Position numbers and translations under genes: made by a program. Positions 43,857 through 51,726 of a stretch of 64,000 nt of DNA are shown in pieces. This DNA is from Kutzneria viridogrisea (GTDB lineage Bacteria; Actinomycetota; Actinomycetes; Mycobacteriales; Pseudonocardiaceae). The notes beneath the pieces were generated by a model. The model was not told where the DNA came from. It did not search any database and was given only the letters and a program-made list of their open reading frames with translations. Every line of letters starts with the position of its first letter. Within the stretch, counting starts at the first letter, position 1. The DNA lies in the NCBI GenBank assembly GCA_014138725.1, contig JACJID010000004.1, forward strand, positions 558,001 to 622,000. The letters run 5' to 3'.

Positions 43857-46328
43857 TCACCCGCTGGCCAGTCCCGCCGCCGGGCGTACCCTCGCCGCCA
43901 ACCGGGCGGGGAACACCGAGGTCAACACGGCCAGCGCCACTACGACAGCACCGCCGACCAGCAGCGGGACCAGTTGCGCCGAGGGCAGCACGTAGACGCC
44001 GACCCCGGCCATCAGCAGCTCCCCGTACGCCAGACCGAGCACCCCGCCGCCGACCAGACCGACCAGTGAGAGCAGCACCGCCTCCGCGATGATGCCCAGG
44101 AGTACACCCCCACGGGTGACACCAAGGGCACGGCGCAGCGCCAGTTCCTTGCGGCGCTCGCGGACCGAGATGGTCAGCGCGGTGCCGATGCCGGTGACCG
44201 CCACGGCCACGCTCAGGCTCAGCAGCACCATGAGCGCCACGGTGGCCAGGTCCATGTTGCGCTGCAACTCCGCGGAGTGGTCGGCGGCCGTCTTGACCTG
44301 CACGGTGGGCGCACCGGCCAGTGCGGCGGTCACCGCGTCCCGGTAGGCCGCCGGATCGGCATCGGGCTTGAGCGCGACGAGCACGGAGCTGGCCGGGGCC
44401 AGGTTCGGGTCGCCGAGCACCACCCCGTTGCCGCCGAGCAACTCGTTCGGCACGAGGGCGGCGACCGTCACCGTGCGGGAGCCGCCGGGCAGGCCGTCCA
44501 AGGTGATCCGGTCGCCCTCAGCGACGGGCAGCCAACTGGACACCAGCGCGCTGTCGGCGCCCGGTACGGGCTTGCCGAGGTAGTCCGCCAGCGCCGCCGG
44601 GTCGCCGCCCGCGACCGTCACCCGGCTCGGACCGCGCCGGCCACCGGGCATCGTGACCTCCTGCGTGACCTGCCCCAGCACCGCGCTGGCCCGGACCTGC
44701 GGCTGCCGCACGGCGTTGAGGACCTGTCCCGGCAGCGGGCGGTCCCCCGTGTCGCTGACCACCACGTCCGGCCGGGGGCGTGAGTCGGTCTTGATGGCGA
44801 AGTCGCGCATCGAACTGGTCGTCACCACGGTGAAGGCCACGATGGCGCTGGCCAGTACCAGCGGCATGGCCACGGCGGCGGCGCGGGCGGGCACCCTGCC
44901 CAGTTCGGCGCTGGCCAGCCGAGCGTGGGTGCCGAACAGCCTGCCCGCGACCGAACCGAAGACCCGTCCGAGCGCGGGCACCACGGTGGGGCCGAGGGAG
45001 CCGAACAACCCTGCGGTGCAGGCGATCGCGGAGAACAGGGCGAAGAACGGCGAGGCGACGGACCTTGTGGTGGCCAGCGCCCCGAGCGCGAGCACCCCGG
45101 CCACGCCCAGCAGCAGCAGACCGCGCACGACCCGGCGGCGGGCCAGCTTGGTGTCCGGGGTGGCGTGCTCGGCGGTGCGCAGGGCGGCCAGCGGGGAGAC
45201 GCGGGCGGCGGCGATCGCGGGCCGCAGCGCGGCGGCCCCGCTGAGCACGCAGGCGACGATCACGCCCACGATGACATGGCCGGGGCTGGGCAGCAGGGCG
45301 GGCTCCAGCTGTACCGCGCCCATCATCGGGGACACTCCCGTGACGTCCAGGACCCAGCCCAGCAGCTGGGCGAACGGCCCGCCGAGCAGTGCGCCCGCCA
45401 CACCCGCGAGCGCGCCGGTGAGCAACGCCTCGACCAGGTTGGCGGCCACCAGCGGGCCGCGGTCGGCGCCGACGCAGCGCAGCAGCGCGGTCTGCCGCTG
45501 GCGTTGCAGGTAGACGGCGCGGAAGGTGGCGCCCGCGACGAACACCGAGGTCGCCAGCGCGAGCAGGCTGAACAGCATCAGCAGGGTGCCCAGGGTGCCC
45601 GCGCCGCTGCGGTCCGCCTTGTGGTCGGCGCTGAACACGCGCAGCCCCGCGCCGACCGCCGGCTGCACGGCGGCGGCCGTGGTGCCCGGGTCCACCTGGA
45701 GGTCCACCTCGGTGGTGGTGGCCTTCGGGTTCAGCTTGCCCGCCAGTTGCGGCCCGACGATCAGGAAGGACTCGCCGCCCATGGAACCGCGCTGGGTGAT
45801 CCCGCTGACCGTGACCTCGAAGGGGTGCCCCGCGGCGTCGGCCATCGCGACCGTCGAACCCGGGTGCAGTCCGCGCTGGTACGCGGTGACCCGGTCGACC
45901 GCGATCTCCCCGTCAGCCGCGGGCGCCTTGCCCTGCGCCAGTGTGTAGCGGCGCAGCGAGTCGTCTCCGGGATCGATGGCCGCCTCGCTCCGCTGCTGCC
46001 CCGCGCGACCGTTCGCGTCGAGCAGGTCCACCTCCGTGGTGCGGACCGGCACCACGCGCCGCACGCCGGGGGTACCGCCCAGCTTCGCCGCCGCGGCGCC
46101 GAGATCGCCGGGCTGGTCGGCCCTCGTGTCGCGCTCCACGGTCAGCCCGATGAGCGCGGGTGTGCGCTCGGAGCCGTCGCTGACCGCGCGCACCATGGCG
46201 TCGCCGAGCACGAGGGAGGCCACCAGGCAGGCCACGCCGACCAGCAGCGCCAGCCCCGGCAGCAGCGCGCGGCCGGGGTGGCTGCGGTACTCGGACAGGC
46301 CGAGCCGGAGCACAGTCACAGGATTCAC
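43857..46328 (-). CDS. FtsX/MacB-type ABC transporter permease
   Basis: The 823-residue protein (GTG 46328) has ten hydrophobic segments in the arrangement of long FtsX-like permeases. One N-terminal helix (about 17-38) precedes a large extracytoplasmic domain (about 40-240). A first FtsX block (about 255-385) follows, then middle helices, a second extracytoplasmic domain (about 525-680) and a final FtsX block (about 690-815; RERRKELALRRALGVTRGGVL). Such permeases work with a separate ATPase to export lipids, peptides or drive envelope hydrolases. No ATPase gene lies next to it. It lies between dop and the sedolisin gene and is not part of the usual proteasome locus. Confidence 0.82.
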   Translation of the reverse strand: MNPVTVLRLGLSEYRSHPGRALLPGLALLVGVACLVASLVLGDAMVRAVSDGSERTPALIGLTVERDTRADQPGDLGAAAAKLGGTPGVRRVVPVRTTEVDLLDANGRAGQQRSEAAIDPGDDSLRRYTLAQGKAPAADGEIAVDRVTAYQRGLHPGSTVAMADAAGHPFEVTVSGITQRGSMGGESFLIVGPQLAGKLNPKATTTEVDLQVDPGTTAAAVQPAVGAGLRVFSADHKADRSGAGTLGTLLMLFSLLALATSVFVAGATFRAVYLQRQRQTALLRCVGADRGPLVAANLVEALLTGALAGVAGALLGGPFAQLLGWVLDVTGVSPMMGAVQLEPALLPSPGHVIVGVIVACVLSGAAALRPAIAAARVSPLAALRTAEHATPDTKLARRRVVRGLLLLGVAGVLALGALATTRSVASPFFALFSAIACTAGLFGSLGPTVVPALGRVFGSVAGRLFGTHARLASAELGRVPARAAAVAMPLVLASAIVAFTVVTTSSMRDFAIKTDSRPRPDVVVSDTGDRPLPGQVLNAVRQPQVRASAVLGQVTQEVTMPGGRRGPSRVTVAGGDPAALADYLGKPVPGADSALVSSWLPVAEGDRITLDGLPGGSRTVTVAALVPNELLGGNGVVLGDPNLAPASSVLVALKPDADPAAYRDAVTAALAGAPTVQVKTAADHSAELQRNMDLATVALMVLLSLSVAVAVTGIGTALTISVRERRKELALRRALGVTRGGVLLGIIAEAVLLSLVGLVGGGVLGLAYGELLMAGVGVYVLPSAQLVPLLVGGAVVVALAVLTSVFPARLAARVRPAAGLASG

Positions 46329-46347
46329 GGGGCAAAGCTATGGAGGT

Positions 46348-46385
46348 GGGCCGTCAGCCTGCGTCGGTCCGCAGGCTGACGGCCC
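46348..46385 (-). terminator. Perfect 16-bp hairpin after the sedolisin gene
   Basis: Bases 46348-46363 pair with 46370-46385 with a 6-base loop. It is located downstream of the minus-strand sedolisin gene and just upstream of the permease start. Confidence 0.65.
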
Positions 46386-46408
46386 AGTGATACCCCAGTC
46401 GCAGGCGA

Positions 46409-48019
46409 CTACGACAGCAGTGCGGCCACCAGCTTCACGGCGTCGTAGCTGCCGAGCCCGGTCACCTGGTCGTAGCCGGGCACGGCCTGGAACGCGCCGT
46501 TGCTGCCGCCGACGATGTCGTGCAGGCCGCTGGAAGCCTTGGCGTACAGGGCGGGATTGGCGAAGCCCAGCGCGGGCTTGCCCTTCGAGGCCGCGATCTG
46601 GTTGTACAGCAAGACGAATCCCGCCCACTCCGGCGCCGCCGCGCTGGTGCCGCCGACCACGCCGAACTTGCCCTGGCTGAACACGGTCAGCCCGGAGGCC
46701 GGGTCGGCGTCGGCCGCGATGTCGGGCACCATGCGCTGCCCCTTGCCCTTGCCCGCCTGGTAGTCCGGCACGGTGAACAGCGCCGAGTTGCCGCCGCCCG
46801 CGCCGCTCCAGCCGGTCTCGCCCGCCCGGGTGTTGTCCGGGTTGACCGTCAGATGCGTGCCGCCGGTCCCGGTCACGAACGGGTCGCTGGCCGGGTAGTC
46901 CACCGCGAGGCCGCCGTTCTTCTCGTCGTCCGAGCCGTTGTCCCCGGAGGCCGCGAACAGGCTCTGCCCCTGGGCCGCCGCCTGCTTGTACAGGTTGTGC
47001 AGGGTGGTCACGTCGGACGGGGCCAGCTGCGGCTCGGGCAGGCCCCAGCTGATCGAGACCACCGGGATGCCGCTGTTCACGATCGCCGCGTAGGTGTCGA
47101 TCAGGCCCTGACTGGTGTTGGGCCCCTCGAACACGACCTGCCGCGCGTTGGGCGCGATCGCGCGGATCGCCTCGATGTCCAACTCCACCTCGACCTGGCC
47201 CTCGCCCAGCTTCGGCACGCCACCGTCGACCTTGCGCACGATCGGCGCGGGCGAGCTGAGCCCGAACTGGCGGTCGTAGGCGTCGATGTTGGACTGCTCG
47301 AAGCCGTCGAACTCCAGCAGGGCGACCTGTTGGCCGTCACCGCGCACGCCGAGCCCGTTGACGTTGTAGGCGCCCTTGAGCTGAGCCGGGCTCATGCCGG
47401 GCACGTCGGCGCGCGGTCGCACCGGCGGGTGGTTCACCCGCGGGCGGTTGTCCAGCCCTGCCACGCCGGTGACCACCGTCGCGAGGTCGGTCGGCAGGGT
47501 GGGCGCGGAGTCGTTGGCGTAGTACTCACGGCCGGTGCCCGCCTCGCGCCGAGTGGACAGGTTCGTGGCGAAGGCCCGCTCCACGGCGGAGGCCGGACCC
47601 GAGGCGTTGACCAGCAACCCGTTGGGGTTGACCGAGTCCACGGTCAGGCCCTGGCCACGCAGGTAGCCGGTGAGCTGGTCGATCTGCTCGGCGGTGGCGC
47701 CGAACCGGTCGGCGAACTGGGCCGGGGACAGGTAGCGGCCGTGCTGTGCCGAGCGCGGGTCGCTGACCTGGGCGATGAAGCCGTCCAGTGCGGCGCCGTC
47801 ACGCGGGGCGACGCTGATCGACACGGCGGTGCGCTGCCCGGCGGGCACCGCACCGGTGCGCGGGGCGGCGGCGAGGTCGGCCACCCGGGAACCGGCCACG
47901 GCGGCACGGGGCTGGGGCTGGAGGGGGTCGGCGCTGGCGGACTGCCGGATCGCGGCGAGTCCGGCGAGGACGGCGAGCGGGGTGGCGACTGCGGCCACGA
48001 CGCGGAGGCTCTTGGGCAA
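46409..48019 (-). CDS. Secreted S53 (sedolisin/kumamolisin) serine-carboxyl peptidase
   Basis: TTG 48019 lies 6 bases after AAGGAG and gives 536 residues; the frame to 48079 lacks a better start. A signal peptide (about 1-32) and a pro-kumamolisin propeptide (about 55-200) precede the catalytic domain. Sedolisin residues are visible: Glu and Asp in VEVELDIEAIRA, the oxyanion Asp in FAASGDNGSDDE, and Ser in GGTSAAAPEWAGFV. A calcium site is likely near the C-terminus. It is an acid-acting endopeptidase secreted outside the cell. It is an accessory gene between dop and arc. Confidence 0.9.
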   Translation of the reverse strand: MPKSLRVVAAVATPLAVLAGLAAIRQSASADPLQPQPRAAVAGSRVADLAAAPRTGAVPAGQRTAVSISVAPRDGAALDGFIAQVSDPRSAQHGRYLSPAQFADRFGATAEQIDQLTGYLRGQGLTVDSVNPNGLLVNASGPASAVERAFATNLSTRREAGTGREYYANDSAPTLPTDLATVVTGVAGLDNRPRVNHPPVRPRADVPGMSPAQLKGAYNVNGLGVRGDGQQVALLEFDGFEQSNIDAYDRQFGLSSPAPIVRKVDGGVPKLGEGQVEVELDIEAIRAIAPNARQVVFEGPNTSQGLIDTYAAIVNSGIPVVSISWGLPEPQLAPSDVTTLHNLYKQAAAQGQSLFAASGDNGSDDEKNGGLAVDYPASDPFVTGTGGTHLTVNPDNTRAGETGWSGAGGGNSALFTVPDYQAGKGKGQRMVPDIAADADPASGLTVFSQGKFGVVGGTSAAAPEWAGFVLLYNQIAASKGKPALGFANPALYAKASSGLHDIVGGSNGAFQAVPGYDQVTGLGSYDAVKLVAALLS

Positions 48020-48101
48020 CCTAAGCTCCTTGCAGGGGGTGGTGCTGTGCGCCAGGTCACTACGCCATCCGGGTGACATGGGTTCAGGGAGGATGAGCGG
48101 C

Positions 48102-48632
48102 GTGCTGGCTGGCGAGGAACTGGTCGCGGTCTACGACGCGGACGGGCAGGTGGTGGGCAGCGCCCCGCGCCGGCGCGTGCGGGCCGAGGGCCTGTGGCAC
48201 GCCGCGACGATGGTGCTGGTGCGCTCGGTGGACGGCAGCCGCGTGTACGTGCACCGGCGCAGCCTGGTCAAGGACATCTACCCGGGCATGACCGACTGCT
48301 TCGCGGGCGGGGTCGTGGACGCCGGGGAGCACCCCGACGACGGGGCGGTACGCGAGGTGGCCGAGGAGCTGGGCATCACCGGGGCCCCGTTGACGGAGCT
48401 GTTCACGTTCCGGTTCGAGCAGCCCCCGTTGCGCTGCCACTACTTCGTGTACGAGGTGCGCTGGGACGGCCCGCTGGTGCACCAGCCGGAGGAGATCATC
48501 GACGGGGCGTGGGTGGAGCTGCCGGACCTGATCGCCGCGCTGGCCGACCCCGATTCGGACTACGTGCCCGACGGCAGGCAGATCGCCATCGAGTGGCTGA
48601 ACCGCCTCACCCCCCACGGCGAGTCCCGCTGA
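48102..48632 (+). CDS. Nudix hydrolase (isopentenyl-diphosphate isomerase-like)
   Basis: GTG 48102 lies 9 bases after AGGGAGG; ATG 48093 touches the site directly and is less likely. The 176-residue protein contains the Nudix box GGVVDAGEHPDDGAV, then REVAEELGI, at about residues 65-87. An N-terminal VYDADGQVVGSAPRRRVRAEG and HRRSLVKDIYPGMTDCFAG pattern resembles YfcD/Idi-like Nudix proteins. The substrate, probably a nucleoside diphosphate derivative, is unknown. The final codons (GGCGAGTCCCGC TGA) coincide with the first module of the adjacent repeat cluster, so the C-terminus seems to be made of repeat DNA. Confidence 0.85.
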   Translation: MLAGEELVAVYDADGQVVGSAPRRRVRAEGLWHAATMVLVRSVDGSRVYVHRRSLVKDIYPGMTDCFAGGVVDAGEHPDDGAVREVAEELGITGAPLTELFTFRFEQPPLRCHYFVYEVRWDGPLVHQPEEIIDGAWVELPDLIAALADPDSDYVPDGRQIAIEWLNRLTPHGESR

Positions 48633-48830
48633 GCCGCACACGAGTCCTGCCCTGGGGCGCGCGAATCCCGCTCAGCCGGGGCCGAGACCCGCGCAAGTGC
48701 AGCGCGTGTCGGCGCTTCCGGTACCGCGTGTTCGCCCTTGCGGCACGAATTCCCACGAGTTGGGAAATCGCCCGCCCAGCGCCGACACACCGCCCGCCCA
48801 GCGCCGACACGCGAGGACCTTCTGGCGCTG
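48617..48830. repeat. Repeat-module cluster between Nudix and protease genes
   Basis: GCGAGTCCCGCTGAGC-type modules (three, the first inside the Nudix gene end) are followed by two GCGTGTCGGCGCTTCC-type modules. At the right side two inverted AGCGCCGACACGC copies follow, allowing a long-range hairpin. It is the same family as at 6.9, 28.4, 29.3 and 49.9 kb. Confidence 0.7.
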
Positions 48831-48887
48831 GACGGATCCGCACAGCGCCATCACGGGTTCGTCACAGGTCTTGGCCAGCATCGACCC

Positions 48888-49847
48888 ATGCGGATCACAC
48901 GAGTTACCGGCCTCGCCCTCGCGCTGGCCCTGCTGGGCGGCGCACCCGCCGTGGCGTCCACCGGGCCCTCGGTACACGGCGGGGCGACCACTGCCGAGCA
49001 GCAGCAGGCCGTGGACGCGTACTGGACCCCGGACCGGATGCGGCTCGCGGGCGCGCTGGTCCCGGAGATCACGCCCATCCCGCCGGACGACACCACCCCG
49101 GACGTGGACACCCCGCCAGCACCGAACACCGCGACCACCGGCGAGGTCTGGCGCTTCAAGGGCGCCGTGGACGGCACAGTCGGGCGGCTGTTCTTCACCT
49201 TCAGCGACGGCTACGACGGCAGCTGCACCGCCACGGTCGTCGGCCGCGACACGGTGGTCACCGCGGCGCACTGCCTGCGCGCGACCGGCGCGGACGAGTG
49301 GCGGCACAACGTCTACTTCGTGCCGGGCTACCGCAACGGCAGCAAGCCGCACGGCGGGTTCAGCGCGCGGACGATGATCACCTCCACCGACTGGGACACC
49401 GGCAGCTCCTCGCAGGACGTGGCGGCGGCCGGGCACGACGCGGCGTTCGCCGTGCTCAACCGGGCGGGCGGCAGGCCGGTGGCCGAGGTGGTGGGCAGCC
49501 AGCGGATCGGTTTCACCCCTCCGGCCAGCGGTCGGTTCGAGCACGCCTTCGGCTACCCGCACGTGCAGTCCGGGACGAAGTGGCTGGGCGCCCGCATGGT
49601 GCACTGCGCCGGTCCGGTCCAGCAGGCGCCGAAGACGCCCGCGCTGTGGGGGATGCGCTGCGACATGGCGCACGGCGCCAGCGGCGGACCGCACTTCGCC
49701 GAGTTCGACCCGGCCACCGGCCGGGGCCGGGTCGTGGGCGTCACGACCACCGGCACCGAGTTGGGCGGCGGCGCCGGCGAGTACTCGTACGCCACGCCGC
49801 TGGGGCCCGAGGCGGCTCTGCTCTACGCGTACGCGCTGACCCGCTGA
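48888..49847 (+). CDS. Secreted trypsin-like serine protease (V8-like)
   Basis: ATG 48888 gives 319 residues; the frame runs open further upstream into repeat DNA. A signal peptide ends near residue 23 (PAVAS). A propeptide-like region (about 25-95) rich in Pro/Asp/Thr follows. The chymotrypsin-fold domain shows SCTATVVGRDTVVTAAHC (catalytic His), GHDAAFAVL (Asp) and CDMAHGASGGPHF (Ser). Four cysteines suggest two disulfides. It is probably an extracellular endopeptidase. The gene ends at another repeat cluster. Confidence 0.85.
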   Translation: MRITRVTGLALALALLGGAPAVASTGPSVHGGATTAEQQQAVDAYWTPDRMRLAGALVPEITPIPPDDTTPDVDTPPAPNTATTGEVWRFKGAVDGTVGRLFFTFSDGYDGSCTATVVGRDTVVTAAHCLRATGADEWRHNVYFVPGYRNGSKPHGGFSARTMITSTDWDTGSSSQDVAAAGHDAAFAVLNRAGGRPVAEVVGSQRIGFTPPASGRFEHAFGYPHVQSGTKWLGARMVHCAGPVQQAPKTPALWGMRCDMAHGASGGPHFAEFDPATGRGRVVGVTTTGTELGGGAGEYSYATPLGPEAALLYAYALTR

Positions 49848-49849
49848 GC

Positions 49850-49944
49850 GGAACTCGCGCTCCCCAGGCCGGGACTCGCGCTCCCCGGAGCGGGACTCGC
49901 CGGCAACTCGGCGTGTCCCGCTCAGCCGCGCGCGAGTCCCGCTC
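49850..49944. repeat. Repeat-module cluster between protease and lipoprotein genes
   Basis: Three AGCGGGACTCGC-type copies are followed by two in the opposite orientation (GCGTGTCCCGCT, GCGAGTCCCGCT), making an inverted arrangement able to fold into a hairpin between convergent genes. Confidence 0.7.
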
Positions 49945-50611
49945 AGCCGTTGAGCTTGGCGGCGGCGATGGGCGTGACCTGGCCGAGCAGGTCACGGGCC
50001 TTGGCGTCACTGGTGGTGACGACCTGCACCCTGGCCACCAGCTCGCCCTTCGCCAGCAGCATCGAGCAGCTGTACGACTGGCCGTGCTCGCACCAGGAGG
50101 CGTGCGAGTCCACACCGGTGGGCTGCTTGGCCAGCTCGATCGGCGTGACCGTGCCGCCCGGGTAGGACCTGCACCCGTTCAGCGCCTGCTTGACCTTGGC
50201 CACGACCTGCGCGCCGGTGCTGCCCTGGTAGCTGCCCACGTACTCGGTCAGGGTCGTGACCGCGGAGGAGCCGACCAGCCCGATCTGGGCGCCGGACACC
50301 GGCTTGCCCAGCGGTACGGCACAGGTCTCCAACTGGGCCACGCTGGCCGCGTGTTCGGCTTCCTTCGGGTTGAACCCGATCTCGGCCACCGACTCGGCCG
50401 TCAGCACCGCGGCCACGGCCCTGAGCTGCGCTGCCTGCGGGTCCGCGGTGGGCTTGGCGCTGCTCGACACCGCGGTCGTGCTCGCCGGGGCCTCGGCGGT
50501 CGTGGTCGGCTGCTCCTCGTCCTGGGCATAGTGCCGCAGGTCGTTGGGCTTGCCGGAGCAGCCAGCCACCAGGACGGCGACTCCCACGCCGACCACCAAC
50601 GCGCGACGCAC
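49943..50611 (-). CDS. Lipoprotein of unknown function (DUF3558-like)
   Basis: GTG 50611 lies 7 bases after GGAGG and gives 222 residues. The lipobox VLVAGC places the lipidated Cys at about residue 18. A Thr/Ser/Ala/Pro linker (about 35-60) leads to a compact domain (about 65-222) with four cysteines (ETCAVPLG, LNGCRSYPG, ASWCEHGQSYSCSM). The overall pattern resembles DUF3558-type actinobacterial lipoproteins, but I am not certain of the family. It would be anchored to the outer face of the membrane. The frame continuing up to 51670 is antisense shadow. Confidence 0.7.
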   Translation of the reverse strand: MRRALVVGVGVAVLVAGCSGKPNDLRHYAQDEEQPTTTAEAPASTTAVSSSAKPTADPQAAQLRAVAAVLTAESVAEIGFNPKEAEHAASVAQLETCAVPLGKPVSGAQIGLVGSSAVTTLTEYVGSYQGSTGAQVVAKVKQALNGCRSYPGGTVTPIELAKQPTGVDSHASWCEHGQSYSCSMLLAKGELVARVQVVTTSDAKARDLLGQVTPIAAAKLNG

Positions 50612-50682
50612 CGCTGCACCTCCGGGATTGGTCTGATCTTCGCCCGAGGGTAGTGGTCGGCCTGGACGGGCCCGCGATCGGC

Positions 50683-51609
50683 TCAGTTCCAGGCCAGCGC
50701 GGACCGCTCCGCCCAGTAGCGCCGCGCGGGCACGGCCAGCGCCGCCAGCCGCTCGTACGGGGGCAACCGCACGTGCAGGGCGGCCAGGTTGGCCCGCACC
50801 TGGGCCGGGCTGGCGGCACCGAGCAGCACCGTGCCCGCCCAGGGCTGGGCCAGCGCGGCGGCCAGGGCCAGCGCGTCGCAGCCCACGCCCGCGTCCTCGG
50901 CCATGGCCAGCAGGTCGGCGGGCGGGTCCACCGCGAGCCGCCCGTTGGCCAGCGCCTCCTTGACCAGCACGTGCGCCCCGGCCTCGTAGGCCTCGGCCAG
51001 CGCGGGGCCCGCCGAGGGGTCGAGCAGGTTCCAGGTGGACTGCACCACGGAGAACAGCGGGCGGCCCTGCACGCGCAGCGCCATCGCCCGCCGGATCGTG
51101 TCGGCCTGCTGCGGGCCGCTGGTGCTGAACCCGACCCGCACGCCCTGCTCGATCAGCCCGGCCAGCGACTCCAGCAGCAGCGGGTCGTTGAACAGCGGAC
51201 TGTCCAGGGTCAGCGAGTGCACCTGGTACACGGCCAGCCGGTCGCCGAGCAGTTCCTCGCTCTGCGCCCACTGCTGCTCGAACCGGTCCAGGCTGTGCTG
51301 CTTGACCTCGTGCACCTCGGCGTCGGGCCGCCAGTCGGCCACGTAGGCGTAGCCCCACTTGCTGGACACCACCACGTCCTCGTGGCCCCGGTCGGTCAGC
51401 CACCCGGCCAGGAACTCCTCGGCCCTGCCGTAGGAGCGGGCCGCGTCCACCCAGCGCACCCCCGCCGCGTAGGCCTCGTCCAGCACCTTCCAGCTGGCCG
51501 CCCGCATCGCGGGCACGGTGCGGACCTCGGGCAGCGCGCCCTGCCGCCCCAGGTTGATGTAGGCCGGTCTGCCCAGCGCCGCCAGCCCCAGTCCGATCCT
51601 GTCGAGCAT
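50683..51609 (-). CDS. Aldo/keto reductase
   Basis: ATG 51609 with AGGA about 8 bases upstream gives 308 residues. The barrel shows AGVRWVDAARSYGRAEEFLAGW (catalytic Asp and Tyr), VVSSKWGYAYVADW (Lys) and LAVYQVHSLTLDS (His in the fourth strand), then VGFSTSGPQQAD. NADPH-dependent reduction of a carbonyl compound is likely, in the cytoplasm. The substrate is unknown. It lies downstream of arc but is separated from it by a strong hairpin. Confidence 0.86.
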   Translation of the reverse strand: MLDRIGLGLAALGRPAYINLGRQGALPEVRTVPAMRAASWKVLDEAYAAGVRWVDAARSYGRAEEFLAGWLTDRGHEDVVVSSKWGYAYVADWRPDAEVHEVKQHSLDRFEQQWAQSEELLGDRLAVYQVHSLTLDSPLFNDPLLLESLAGLIEQGVRVGFSTSGPQQADTIRRAMALRVQGRPLFSVVQSTWNLLDPSAGPALAEAYEAGAHVLVKEALANGRLAVDPPADLLAMAEDAGVGCDALALAAALAQPWAGTVLLGAASPAQVRANLAALHVRLPPYERLAALAVPARRYWAERSALAWN

Positions 51610-51670
51610 CCCCAGTTCCTCCCCGTGCACTCCCCCAGCCGAACCTAATCGGCCGAGGACCCGCGCGCAC

Positions 51671-51716
51671 GGCAAAACGGAGGCCCTGTCGCCACGACCT
51701 GGCGACAGGGCCTCCG
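51671..51716 (-). terminator. Intrinsic-type terminator of arc
   Basis: Bases 51678-51694 pair perfectly with 51700-51716 (17 bp, 5-base loop), 10 bases beyond the arc stop on the minus strand. On that strand the stem is followed by TTTT (51677-51674), making it the clearest Rho-independent terminator in the window. Confidence 0.8.
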
Positions 51717-51726
51717 CAGTGCTCAC

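Noticed and set aside
50653-51648. 331-residue plus frame opposite the aldo/keto reductase
   Set aside because: Shadow frame with no motif; the minus frame has the complete AKR signature.
49943-51670. 575-residue minus frame joining lipoprotein and reductase region
   Set aside because: The lipoprotein starts at 50611 with a lipobox and RBS; the rest is out-of-frame shadow of the reductase gene.
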